A stretch of DNA of 64,000 nucleotides from Aselliscus stoliczkanus (lineage: Eukaryota; Chordata; Mammalia; Chiroptera; Hipposideridae): contig CM066731.1 in NCBI GenBank assembly GCA_033961575.1, forward strand, positions 76,901,501 through 76,965,500, read 5' to 3'. The position numbers and the translations under genes are program-made. Positions 47,891 through 58,998 of this stretch are shown here, one piece after another. Under the pieces are notes generated by a model. That model did not search any database and was not told the origin of the DNA. It worked only from the letters and a program-made list of their open reading frames with translations. Positions within the stretch are counted from its first letter, which is position 1, and each line of letters starts with the position of its first letter.

Positions 47891-49659
47891 TGAATGAAAG
47901 CATGGAGTTAATACTTCACAACAGGAGTTTATTGGAAAGTAATGAAAATTGTTCAATAATCTCCAAAGATTAGAGGAATGAGAACTACTCAATGATATTT
48001 TATACTTGTACTGAAAGTGACGCAGGTAGTAACTTGACGATCCAAACTCAACTCATTTAGCAGAAATGGCTTTAATCCTTTCTAATTAACACCTTCAAAT
48101 CTACATATCCAGTCTATATTTTCCAGGGCTTGAGAGATGATTTTGTCAATCCACTTATCCCGTGGTTTCTAACACATTAATGATTCTTGATAAAAACAGT
48201 TCTGAATGGAAGAATAAACCATATCGGATCCTCTATTATATAGTATTTCTATACTTCGTATTCTCATCTAGTGTTGCACTTAGACTGTTATCAGAAGTCA
48301 GTAAAGAATCATCTAGTAAATAATTTAGGCTTTGCAGATCATACAGTTTCTGTTGAAATGTCTCATCTCCTCAGTTCTAATGCAAAAGCAGCCATAGAGA
48401 ATAGCAAACCATTACATGGCTATTATTAAACAAACAAACAAACAAACAAATAAAACTTGATTTATAGACACTGAAATTTGAATTTCATGTCATTTACATG
48501 TGTCACAAAATATTATTCTTTGATTCTATTCAATCATTAAAGAAAAGTGAAAAAACACTCATGGCTTGTGTGCTGTTCAAAACAAGCAATATTCCAACCC
48601 CTGTCTATATCACTTTTTTTGTTTTTTGTTTTTTGCTTATATGCGATCCTCTATCTTAAAATGCATAAAGCTTCAGAGCAGGTATTGTCTCTATGTACCC
48701 CTAGCATCTCCTTGTACATTGGCAGATTCCTAAGTAGAGAAATCTTGTGTGAATTGAATCAAAACACATTCTACTTAAATTAATTCACATAATAACTCTT
48801 ATTACAAACTTCCCTATTTTAGAAATTTTAAATGGAAATTTTTTCTTATTTGCATATTATTTAAAATAGAGTTTCTTTCATGTTAAACAAAGAATAAAGC
48901 ATATTTATTATGTAGCCAGTTTCTCAGCAATTTGAAGTTATTTTGTCTTCAGTAGAGCTCAGGATCCTCTCAAAACCACAGATTATGACTAATTAAGCTA
49001 GTATATCCAGTGCCTCAAACACAGCTAATACAGGGAACTCACTTAGCAAATAATGATTCAAGTGACACACAAGGAAAATAAAAATAAAACGGGGGTATAA
49101 AGAAAAGGGATATAGTCAAATTATATATGTCACTGTATTTGTGTTTATATAAAACCCTGAAAATATTTTTTCTAAGTTGTACAACTTCAAGTGATTAAAA
49201 ACCCCTAAGTTTTCCTTTGAAATAGATAGCTGATATATTTAGTTTTGATAAAAATAAGAATAATTAAGATAATATGTTTTATTCAATATATTGGATTATA
49301 AACTTTTACTATTCTTGGTCTTACATGATGTCTTAATACACATAATATCAAAGCTGTAAGGAAATTTTTAAAATAAGTCAACAGATTTGTTTTCCTGTTT
49401 CATGACCTCCTCTTGCATCCTCTCTCCAGACCTCTCACCTCCAAATGAAGAATAATTCAGCAACCAACAGATTTTCCTACACTGATGTCTGCAAATCTTT
49501 TTTCTATTTTTTCCCAACTAGTCAACATAGCCCATGCTGGCTCTAGGTAAACATTCATTCCACCATTTTGGAAATGTTAATGAAAAGCAAATTGTAAGTA
49601 TTTTTCATTGTGTTTTCTAAGCTGACTTAAATACAAAATGGTCTCTTTGGGTTTTTTTT
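47891..49659. other. AT-rich intergenic DNA
   Basis: A short AAAC tract lies near 48428-48452. No other element or gene is recognised. Confidence 0.4.
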
Positions 49660-49820
49660 CTTTTGGTGGTTTCTTTTGCAGCAAAAGAAAGAGGCAACAA
49701 ACCAAATGGGACAAGATATTTGCAAATACCTTTGAAAAAGAATTAATGTCCAAAATATATAAAGAACTTGTACAACTCAACAACAAAGAACAAACAATCC
49801 AATTAAAAAATGGGCAGAAT

Positions 49821-49969
49821 GGGCCGGCCGAGTGGCTCAGTTGGTTAAGAGCTCGCTCAAGAGTGCGAGCCGAGCTCTGAGCAACAGCGGTTCGAGGCCA
49901 GCCCGAGCTGAGTTGCCGTTGAGCTGCCAACAGGTGGCAGGATGGCTCAGCTAAAAAAAAAAAAAAAAA
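49821..49969 (+). mobile_element. tRNA-derived SINE, type B, complete
   Basis: GGGCCGGCCGAGTGGCTCAG, GTTGGTTAAGAGCTCGCTCA, GGTTCGAGGCC (B-box) and GCCAACAGGTGGCAGGATGG precede a poly(A) run. AAAAAATGGGCAGAA is repeated at 49805-49819 and 49970-49984 as the target-site duplication. It shares the first 17 bases with type A but differs in the rest, so it is a separate family. Confidence 0.93.
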
Positions 49970-50779
49970 AAAAAATGGGCAGAAGACCTGAACAGGCACC
50001 TCTCCCAAGAAGACATATAAATGGCCGACAGATATATGAAAAAATGCTCAACATCACTAGCTATTAGGGAAATGCAAATCAAAACCACCATGACAGACGA
50101 CCTCACACCTGTTAAAATGGCTATTATCAACAAGGCAAGTAATAAGAAGGGATAGAGAGGCTGTAGAGAACAAGAAACACCCATACCCGGTTGGCAGGAA
50201 TGTAAATTGGTACAGCCACTATGGAAAACAGTATGGAGGTTCCCCTCAAATATTAAGAACAGAACTACCTTATGACCCAGCAATCCCTCTTCTGGGTATC
50301 TACCTCCAAAATCTGAAAACATTTATCTGTAAAGCTATGTGTACCCTTATGTTCATTGCAGCATTATTCATGGTGATGAAAACATGGAAACAACTGAAAT
50401 GTCCATAGATAGATGATTGGATAAAGAAGATGCGGTACATATATACAATGGAATATTACTCAGTACTCAGGCATAAGAAAAAATGAAATACTGCCATTTG
50501 TGACAACATGGATGGATTTTGAGACTATCATGCTAAGTGAAATAATTTAGACTGAGAAAGTCGAGAAATATGATTTCACTGATATATGGAATAAAAAACT
50601 GAAAACAACAAATGAACAAGACAAACAAGCAAAAACTCATAGACGTAGAGGGAAAGAAGGAATGGGTTGAAAAAGGTAAAGGGGCTCAAATACATGGTGA
50701 TGGATGGAGATTTGACTTTGGGTGGTATTGTAGATTTGTACACTTGAAACCTATATAATTTTCTCTCTTTTTTTTTTTT

Positions 50780-51099
50780 CCCCTAAGGCAGACTGCCACA
50801 TGCAGAGCCTCATTTGGATGTGTCTGGAGTCTTGGGAGCTTGAACTACTCTACGTTCTCCTATAAATGGACCTTGAGAGCTTGTTTGGAGGTTCTAGCAG
50901 GGGAGTGCAGCTACTCGAATACCCACGACTGAGGAATGATTGGAAGGTAGTCCTCTTTGATTGAACGCACAGCTTGGGGAGGGATACATATGGAGTGGTG
51001 AGGGAGGAAGGGGACACCTGCCTAGCCAGCCAGATCAGCCAAATCAACCCTGGCGATCAATGGGGTGACAGATGTCATAGGCAGATCGCCCTCACATCC
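50780..51099 (-). pseudogene. 7SK RNA retropseudogene
   Basis: On the minus strand the sequence starts GGATGTGAGGGCGATCTGCC at 51099 and includes CACCCCATTGATCGCCAGGG, CCCTGCTAGAACCTCCAAAC, TCTCAAGGTCCATTTATAGG and CATGTGGCAGTCTGCCTTAG. These are the conserved 5' end, middle and 3' hairpin of 7SK, the Pol III RNA that holds P-TEFb inactive with HEXIM. It is nearly full length (about 320 of about 331 nt), with an approximately 10-nt loss in the middle and scattered changes. A poly(A) tail (T run at 50768-50779) and a 16-bp duplication, AAACCTATATAATTTT, at 50747-50762 and 51101-51116 show L1-mediated retroposition. The usual upstream 7SK promoter is absent (L1 flanks it), so it is presumably silent. 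Confidence 0.93.
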
Positions 51100-51160
51100 A
51101 AAACCTATATAATTTTATTAACAAATGCCACCCAAATAAATTTAATAAAAGTTTTAAAAT

Positions 51161-54100
51161 GCAAAAAGGATTAAATACATACATGCTAACGATTAGGTTA
51201 CATAATAAAATAAAGCCTTTGAAATAAGCTTTTTCTTTTTTGAAACAATTTATTCCTGAAAAATACACCTTTGGAAAATGTGAAAAAAAGTTTTAATTCT
51301 AGTGGTTATTACAGCCTTTGTGTTCAGATGTCAACCTGACTTACATAAAGACCGGGAGTGCACATGCAACAGAACAGGTTCCTGGGGCTCTTCATTAATT
51401 TTCTTTAACAAACTTAGTGATTAAGAGCAGGTTGCTTTACAGACAGCTATTCCCTGACAGACAGAAACATGGCATAAGCACCCTTAAAGAGAATTATTTT
51501 TAAAGTAGAAATCAAATTGTTGTCAAAAAATATTTGACCTCCAGGGGGCATGTTTAGTGTGCACACGCACATACACACACACAATTTAATAAATATATTT
51601 CATTTCTGAGCATTTGTGGCATTGAGCAATAGAATGATTAGCCAAGATTCTTGTCGGAATCTTTGAACTTCTATTTAATAGCTTTGTGCTTTGGACAATG
51701 TTACTTAAATTTCATGAGTCTCAGTATCCTTATCTGCCCAATGTAGCTAATAATCCATCTGTCAGAATTGTGACATTAATTCAACAAAAGAAAATAAAGT
51801 CAAAATTCTCATTGCAGGTTGATATTTAATAAGCATTGTTATATTTTCCTCTCAGAACAACTAGCAGTGGCTTAAACAATACAGACGTTTCTTGTTCCAG
51901 AGCAGACATACCTGTTGCAATTAAGACCTATAAGATGTATCTTTGCTTTTTGCCATATCATTGTCCTGACCAACTCCTCATGTCCCAAGTAGGCTACTGT
52001 GGAAACAAACCTTAGGTACTCATTTAATATTATCCACACTGGGGGGAAGCTGCAGAAATAATAGGACTTTTATCCACACTCTTTTCTCTTTTGCCAGAGG
52101 GGAAAAAAATGTCTCTTTCCCTTTGTTGGTCAGAACTGGGCTACATAACAAATACCAGATAATCACTCTCCAAGGGGAAAGTGATTGCTCTGGTAGGCTA
52201 AGACAGATTATGATTCTTTCACCAGCCTGCTTTGCAATCAAGGAAAAACTTGGAAATGGCTGTTGATCAAGGAATCGATAATGCCTGCCATGTTGATGGA
52301 CTTGAAAATCATAGCATTTGGTTGTTTCTCGCCTATAAGAATGTATTACTTATGTTTGTATACCTTATTTTCCCGCTTAGAAATTGTGGGGCATATAAGA
52401 GTTGTAAAGACAGGAGAGGTCACCTCATCTATGGCACCTATTTCACCAAAAATGCATAAGTCTAGGCCCATAAGTGTTGCTCAATAAATTATTGTTGGTT
52501 GATTAATTGATTGTGATGCCTTTGAGTAATGAGTTATACATATTTCCCATAGAATGGGTAATGTTTTTAGGTATCTGCATGTAGTTTTTACTCTAGGGAT
52601 AAATGGGCAAATGAAATGAGAGAAATCCAGTGATAAAGGTTGGAATAAATTGTCTTCTTTGAGCTAGGACATTATCTTTATAACTTGTGTCTGTGTAACA
52701 AAAATATTTTTACATGTATTATTCTACTCACTATGCAAAAATACCTAAGCTAAAAATGATTACAATTCATAATTCATCGGCATAGAAACTGAATCTTAAA
52801 GACACCAAGGTATATACTCAAGGTCTCATACTTAGTAAGCTGCAAAGCCAAGGCTAATACTCAGGATTTCTGATTCTAAGCTTAGAACTCTTTTTATTAA
52901 AGTACCCCAAACAGGTTTCTCCTGAAACATGATATATATCACAGATGACTTCTTGTTGATTGTAGGCTGAACTTCCTTCAGAGAAAGCTAGAAATAAGTG
53001 GAGAAGAGAGATCCCTTTTTTTTTCTCTTTTACATGTTTCTGAATGTGCATGACAAGGTTTCTACAAATCCAGCTATATATACTTTAGAAGGTGAACTCC
53101 TCTACCTAATAAATCCAAGTATTTGAAAGCTATATGACTAGGAGAATGAACTATTGAGGTGTTATTCTAAACTTCATTCCCATTGATTATCCATAAAATT
53201 GACATCCTGATTTTCAAGGTAAATTAGTACATTGCCCTCAAAGGAGTCCCCGAATCTGGTAAAATGCATGGATGGGGGTGAGGTGGGGAGGGGTGGATAT
53301 AACCTCTAGAAAAATTGATAAGACCTTTTTATATCTAACTTTATTTCATTCATCAAGCATTTCTTGAAAGGTTACTATATATGCTAAAGATTCCAAGTTG
53401 AATACTAACTGAGAAACCACTCAGAGTTAGGAAAACACATGAACAGGAACATTACACAGTAATCAATAAAGACCTCAAGAGAAAGATAGACTTGAGTAGT
53501 GGGCGCAAATCAGCTACCTGGAAAGGAGAAGTCCATGTAAAGAGCATGGCATGTTACTAGCTCAGACACATGCATTCCAGGTGAAGTATCTAAAGGTTCT
53601 GTTTTTGGAGATGGATGACAGCAGAGGACTACTTTTGATGTCAAGGATGAGTATTATGGGACAAGATTGAGTCTGAGGTAGACTAGAAGACAGAAGTAGA
53701 GGCAAGAGGCTCAAGCAAGTTTTTCTCAACATTTGGCTGAAGCCCATTTGCCTTAATGAAAAAGTCCGCTTTTCTACACAAGTAGACTCTGCCTTCATTA
53801 CCTTAAGATTTGACTTTCCTGTTAAGGCAAATATACATGAGTTGAATAATAAGCTTTATGGCCGAGGGTGATTCAAATCCCTTTATCCCCAAAGAGACAA
53901 AGAACCACTTCATTATGCCAACTGCAAGTTTTCCTCCCTAGAGGAAGCAATTTTTGTCAATTTACAATCTCAAATTGCACATATAATCTGAGCCGTGTGG
54001 CACTTAATCACATGCCAGCTTGGTATCTTAACTTTTTTATGTGTTTACATTATATTTTCCTAAATCACTTTTAGCTCCATGAAACAGATTTCCCACCCAT

Positions 54101-55584
54101 TCCTTACACCAATAGGTGTTGCATACTACTGGCAACATACTATAAAGAGGGAAAAACAAAACAAAACAAGAATAACATTAAACATTAGAAAAGGAAAGGA
54201 TAAATAAAAAAAATTTTAAATTAACTTTCTGCTACATCAATATTTTTTAAAACTATTTTGAAGATATGTAACAAAAGATGTCATCCTTCAATCTTGACAA
54301 CAAATCATAATATAGGAAGTTGAAAAAAATCCAAAAGTACTGATACTCAACACAGAGTGGCCCACTGTAGTCAATTCAGACTCTTCTTCTATATATACCA
54401 GGTATTCATATGTCATAGTGACTTTTACTTATTAGCTTTCTAAACATAAAGAAAATAGAACGGGAGATTTTCATTTTCAAGTGTCATGTGGGTTGAGGCC
54501 ATTAATTCTATATGATATTTAACATGTCAATTTGTCTCCTTTTAGGATCCCATCTATAAGATGGAGATGGCCAAGCTTAATTTCTATATGCCTTACAGGA
54601 AAATAAAAAAAATCAATGAGGCAAACCACTTGTTGAATATTTGAAGGCTAACATTACAGTCAATGTATGATTCTTTTTCTTCTACTCTTTTAAGGGGAAA
54701 CAAGTGGGAGTACTCAAGGGACAATGAAAGGGAAGTGAAAATTCCCCAATTCCCTGTTAGCCATCAATGCACTTTATCTATGCAGGATTTTTAATCCTCT
54801 TCAGAACAAGGTAGTCTGCAAGTATGAGTTTTTCTTCTATATCAAAGAACATGGGGTGGGGGAGAGGGAGATTATTTAGCTTCTATTCCACTGTTGAAAA
54901 GGAGTATTTAACATACTTAAAAGTTTACAAAAGAATTTCATTAGGTAAATATCAACCTGGCTGAAAACAGTTTCAATAGTATTAATATTCTACAGCTAAT
55001 AAAACTTGCTGGCAAAATGCCCTCAGAAGATGAAATTGTTTACACTACTGTGTAAGAGGAACAGCTGTTTGCCTCTTGCCACATTCAGAGTGCAGTGTTC
55101 TTACTGAAACTGTAACAAATCTTAGACAAATGTCTGCTGTTTAAGGCTCAAAGTTGCCCTGAGAACAGGTGTGTTTGAGAGAGAGAGAGAAAAAAAAAAA
55201 ACTTCAACTGTAAATAAGACTTTAAATTAGGTATAATTTATATACTATAATTAAGTCTGCAAATAGACATCTATAAATGCAGAGTTCCAGTATTTACTAA
55301 CAACTTGAAGATCACGTACAGTTTGGGGGCTTCATGGAACAAATTTCCCTGATTACCTTTTAATATACTATCCAAGCACATTTTAATGACAGATTCATTT
55401 TAAGTCATTCTGTCAGAAAATGAAGCCATCCTCCATAATTTTTTGAAACAGTTTAGTTAACTAAACATTTTTTTGACATGTGTAGAAAATGGGATGATAT
55501 AGTTGAATACTAACCTCGGTGACCAAACACCTGTGTTCTCTAGGTATAATTTTCCCCTTTGTAATCAGAGAAGTCTTAAAGAGT
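51161..55584. other. Mostly unique intergenic DNA
   Basis: There is a MIR-like patch near 52770-52890 and an L2-like patch near 53340-53560. The rest matches no repeat I know. No open frame shows a domain. A GA/A tract lies at 55175-55202. Confidence 0.4.
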
Positions 55585-55930
55585 TGGTAAGGATGTGGAG
55601 CTAGAAGAAATCTTACACAGTGCTGTTGGCAAAAGTGGGTATGAATTGCTAACACCATTTTGTAGAGAAACTAGCAATACCTACTAAACCTAAAGATAAG
55701 CATATCCTATGATCAAAATAATTTTACTACCAAGTACCTATTTGAGAAAAACTAACAGATATAGTTTATATTGAGAAAGAAAAAGGAAATAATCTGTAGG
55801 TTAATAAACAAAAGAATTAATGACTAAATTGTGGTATATTCATAAAATGAAAATATAACTCAGCCGTTAAATGAAAGAATTAGGACTGCATGTATCCAAT
55901 TGCATAAATTTCAAAAATATAATGTTGAAG
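55585..55930 (+). mobile_element. Old L1 ORF2 3' fragment
   Basis: GGTAAGGATGTGGAGCTAGA, CACAGTGCTGTTGGCAAAAG and TTGTGGTATATTCATAAAAT follow L1 ORF2 C-terminal order. It is strongly diverged. A SINE is inserted at its right end. Confidence 0.6.
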
Positions 55931-56029
55931 GGGCCGGCCGAGTGGCGCGGTGGTTAAGCGCTGGCCTGGGAAGCCAGCGGCCCCGATTCGGGTCCCACAT
56001 ATGAGGGCCAGTGGCACTGCCCTCAAAAA

Positions 56030-56072
<43 letters not shown>

Positions 56073-56073
56073 A
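55931..56073 (+). mobile_element. tRNA-derived SINE, type A, with (AAAT)n tail
   Basis: This is the cleanest type A copy: GGGGCCGGCCGAGTGGCGCG, GTGGTTAAGCGCTGGCCTGG, GATTCGGGTCCC, GAGGGCCAGTGGCACTGCCC, then about eleven AAAT units. No clear target-site duplication was found. Confidence 0.93.
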
Positions 56074-56939
56074 ATAAGCTTGCCTATTTGGTACTGGGGG
56101 GTGGGGGAGGGAGACATGACTTCCTCTGAAGTGATTCCATCCCAACTTGATTGTAAGCTTCACACAGGAGAAATCAGTGTGGCCCTCATTATGTTAACAT
56201 TTGACAGCTTTCTGACAGATTCCAATAAAGACAAAAAATAAGTTTATTTATGGTAAAGCAGGAGAGTCACCAGACGTAAGCTGGAAGCCGTCGAAGACAG
56301 AACATCTAGGGACCCTCTAGGAAGAAACCAAAACCACTCTTTTCCTTCCTTTTAACTTAAATCCCTCCAGAGGAGCCCTCAGATGTAGAATGAATCAACT
56401 ACCCACTCTGACTTTCATCGTTACTCCCAATCTGTCCCTCCCTCTCAGGTGCCAGGGAACAGCTGGGACTCCAGAACCGCGCACCTTGCAGTCTGTATCT
56501 TCCTAAAATATGTGCCTGCAGCATGGAGCAGAGTGGACTCGCTCCGCAGTGAAAGAATGGTCGAGAAGACAGGGTGCAGAGTAGGAAGCAGGGGAGCAGA
56601 CATAATATAAAACCGCTAAATCAGAAATCTCAGTATCTTCAATACCCATCAGCCTTCCATACTGGGGGATTGGGGGAAGCATTGAGAAAATAAAATCTCA
56701 TTATTAAAGCCTTCCCTCAAAAAAAAAAAAAGAATGCATCTCCTTAGCTGTTTGCAAAGCCTTGCATGGTATATTACTTCTCGCCAATGCGTTTTTTGCC
56801 TTTAACTCATTTTAGGATCCCTTCAGCAGCGTTCTTCGGAAACCTTGTTTAAATATTAGTACCTTTACTCATCCCCTTCATAGGGGGAAGGGAAAGAGAC
56901 CGAGGGAGAGAGACAGAGAGATCCCCCTTTCCCTTCCTT
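56074..56939. other. Upstream flank of the CNTNAP5 promoter
   Basis: No repeat or gene is recognised except an A11 run near 56718. GC content rises towards the promoter. It may contain proximal regulatory sequence, but no specific site is claimed. Confidence 0.4.
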
Positions 56940-57116
56940 CTTCCCCTTCCAGGTAGCTGAAGCGCACCGCAGCGCCAGGCAGCGGGAGACCAGCAGCGCG
57001 GAGCCGGGTGGATACCAGCCCCGGCCGCTCTGATACCGGAGCGCTGGGCGGGCGGGGCGGGGGCGGTTCCGCGCAGCCGGCCCGCCTATAAGAAGCTGTG
57101 CGTCGGCCGGGTGTTG
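56940..57116 (+). promoter_or_regulatory. CNTNAP5: CNTNAP5 core promoter (CpG-rich, GC boxes, TATA-like)
   Basis: CpG density is high from about 56940 to 57480. A run of GC boxes (GGGCGGGCGGGGCGGGGGCG) at 57046-57066 offers Sp1-type sites. TATAAGAA at 57087-57094 lies about 20 bases downstream of them, which places a start site near 57115-57125 if it acts as a TATA element. The start itself is not visible from sequence alone. Confidence 0.65.
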
Positions 57117-57309
57117 ATTCCAGCTCGAGCATCCACCGAGTGGGCGCTTGTGGTTGCATTTGGGCTTGGATTTGCATCTTTAAAGAGCGGGGAGAGGAGA
57201 AACAGGCGGGCGAGGCAAGCGAGCACAGCAAGCGGCGGTCGCGGTGACTGTAGCTCCAGCCTCAGTTTCGGAGAACCGCTACGGGTTGGGTAGTGCATCT
57301 GGGCACGGG

Positions 57310-57318
57310 ATGGAGTGA
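57310..57318 (+). other. Minimal upstream ORF (ATG GAG TGA)
   Basis: This is the only ATG I see between the inferred start site and the CNTNAP5 ATG. It encodes Met-Glu then stops, out of frame with the main ORF. Its context (CGGGATGG) has G at +4 but not a purine-rich Kozak upstream. It could modestly reduce initiation, if conserved. Confidence 0.5.
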
Positions 57319-57371
57319 AGCAGCGAGTGCCTCTCCAAGGGGGTGGGTGGGAAGGGGTGAGCGGTGCAGAA

Positions 57372-57372
<1 letters not shown>

Positions 57373-57424
<52 letters not shown>
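57373..57424. repeat. (AC)26 microsatellite in the CNTNAP5 5' UTR
   Basis: Twenty-six uninterrupted AC units end 72 bases before the start codon and run into AGAGACAGAAG. A pure dinucleotide tract of this length is expected to vary between individuals. It creates stop-free His-Thr or Thr-His frames, which are not translated here because no ATG opens them. Confidence 0.97.
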
Positions 57425-57428
<4 letters not shown>

Positions 57429-57496
57429 ACAGAAGAAGCTGCTGCGGGCGCCTGCGAATTTGGGATTCGGTTGGGAGAGATCGCTTACTCGGGGAA

Positions 57497-57578
57497 ATGG
57501 ATTCTGTACCACTGCTGATCAGCGTTTTCACTTTGCTGTTCTCCGGCTTGTGGCATTTAGGACTAACAGCGACAAATT
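57497..57578 (+). CDS. CNTNAP5: CNTNAP5, first coding exon (partial gene)
   Basis: The exon encodes MDSVPLLISVFTLLFSGLWH followed by LGLTATN, 27 residues plus one base of the next codon (phase 1). It matches the recalled start of mammalian contactin-associated protein-like 5, in which the next exon continues with a Tyr codon and the discoidin (F5/8C) domain. The segment is a signal peptide with a hydrophobic core. The full protein (about 1300 residues) is a single-pass neurexin-family membrane protein with discoidin, laminin-G and EGF-like domains, expressed in the nervous system. The ATG has G at -3 and G at +4, a good Kozak context. The GTGAGT donor follows at once. The remaining exons lie beyond the window, since the gene spans hundreds of kilobases in other mammals. 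Compared with the human start as I recall it, a few signal-peptide residues differ, including loss of an Arg at position 6. Confidence 0.92.
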
Positions 57579-57584
57579 GTGAGT
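57579..57584 (+). other. CNTNAP5: CNTNAP5 intron 1 splice donor
   Basis: GTGAGT matches the U1 snRNA consensus fully. It follows AAT T, giving the phase-1 junction expected for this gene. Confidence 0.9.
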
Positions 57585-58939
57585 ACCAGGAGCTGAGGGT
57601 GTGTAGGTGAGGTGGGAAATGCTAGTATTGGAAAGATACTTAACTATCCAAGTGTGTTCAATTGTGCCTGCTCTGAGCAGAGGAAAAGGTTTAAAAAATG
57701 CTGATTGGTGTCGTTCCATCACTCTAACCATCCCAAAAGTTAGCAGAGCTCGGATAATCCAGCCTTGCTGGATTTTTTGCCCTCTCCCCAATGACAAAGT
57801 TCAGTGGAGAAGGGAGAAGTCATTTCCCATAGTCTCCTGCTAGCTCCTTGTGCGGTGCCTGTGTGATCTCAGCCAGGGCTTTTCCCGAGAAGGCCCCTGG
57901 TTCAGATTGTAAGCGCCGCCTGAGGCTAAGCTTACAGGGACATAGATTCTCCTAGCCAACGCACTGGGTGACCACAGCTCATCTCTGAATGAGGCTGCCT
58001 TGGGTTTGCAGTATGCTCAGTGCCTCACAATACATGGCTCTCACTAGGGAGAAGGCTCCTGTTGGGATATCTTGCAACCAATGGGCATCGGTTTAACAGG
58101 ATTGGGAGTTTGGGCCTAACAGTCATGGCCCAACATAGTCAAACCGTAGGATCAATGGATGTGCCTGTTACAGGAGAAAGAGCTTTGATACACACTCCAT
58201 TTCCCAAAATCTTTGTGCCAAAGAACATATAAGGAGTATTCACAGAGTGTACTCTGTTATGGAAGCTCTAATATCGGCAAGTGCAGAGCATTTAATTTAA
58301 TAGATAGGGAGGGTGGACACCTGGGGATCAAACACCTGCACTGTGTATTTAAAAAAATTCAGTTCTTCAAACTTGAATAAATCTCTGGAACCATCAGAGG
58401 TTTAAGCTTAATTGCTCAACTGCCTCTCTAGGCAGAGAAAGGGAAGTTTTCCAGCTCTGGAAACTCCTAAATGAGAAGAAAATGTAATTAAGCTATCTGT
58501 GTTTTCCACTGGAACCTCAGAAATGTTTCACCCTATTGGAACATGCTAATATTATTTTTTATAATCTGAATTTTTATAATCACTGTTAGAGAAAGGTAGT
58601 AAGACTACTCATTACTACGAGTCCCTCTATTTCACTCCCCACCCTCTTAGATCCAAGAGAGCATGGCCCTAACCCAGAGTTATATTCAAGGGAAGAGAAT
58701 TGGATAATGTTATTTACTGAAAATGAAAGCACAGCCAGTGTTTTTAGCTGTGATTGGAAGTTTTAGAGATCCAGAGTCTATAGTTAGTAGTAATGCCTTA
58801 TAAAGGTTTTGTTAAAGTTTGTATTTCTAAAGGAGTGCTGAAAAGGTCAGCCTCGCTAAAAGGGGGAGGATTCTAAGGGCCTTAGTTTAAAAATTATTCT
58901 TGAGGACAGGTAGGTACAGGTTAGAATCTGATTTTCTTT

Positions 58940-58998
58940 TCCTCCTCCTCCTCCTCTCCCACCTCCTCCTGCTTCTCCTCCTATTTTTTTTTTTTTTT
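58940..58998. repeat. TCC-rich pyrimidine tract and poly(T)
   Basis: Imperfect TCC/TCTCC units followed by a T run make a polypyrimidine strand of about 60 bases in intron 1. Confidence 0.8.

Larger units (their letters stand above)
49660..51160 (+). mobile_element. 5'-truncated L1 carrying a SINE and a 7SK pseudogene
   Basis: TTTTGCAGCAAAAGAAAGAG begins ORF2 C-terminal sequence. TCAACATCACTAGCTATTAG, CTTATGACCCAGCAATCCCT and GGAATATTACTCAGTACTCA follow. The 3' UTR (GTGGTATTGTAGATTTGTAC) is split at 50762 by the 7SK copy and resumes at 51101. It is intermediate in age, judging by divergence. Confidence 0.85.
57117..57578 (+). other. CNTNAP5: CNTNAP5 exon 1 (5' UTR plus first coding segment)
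   Basis: The exon spans the inferred start near 57117 to the donor at 57579. The 5' UTR of about 380 bases is GC-rich and contains an AC repeat (57373-57424) and one short upstream ORF. The 5' limit is inferred from the TATA-like element and has an uncertainty of tens of bases. Confidence 0.65.

Noticed and set aside
50780..51099. Functional 7SK RNA gene
   Set aside because: It has a poly(A) tail, target-site duplications, an internal loss and L1 flanks in place of the Pol III promoter.
55931..56000. Functional tRNA gene
   Set aside because: The A and B boxes and an anticodon-like arm are present, but the acceptor stem does not close and the unit continues into a SINE 3' part and A-tail.
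56988..57003. CTCF site (CCAGCAGCGCGG-like) near the promoter
   Set aside because: Only a partial match to the core motif in a GC-rich region, which is expected by chance.
57293..57496. Stop-free frame through the AC repeat, in frame with the CNTNAP5 ATG, as an N-terminal extension
   Set aside because: The apparent start is GTG, and no ATG opens this frame. The signal peptide must be at the true N-terminus, and the ATG at 57497 has a good Kozak context.
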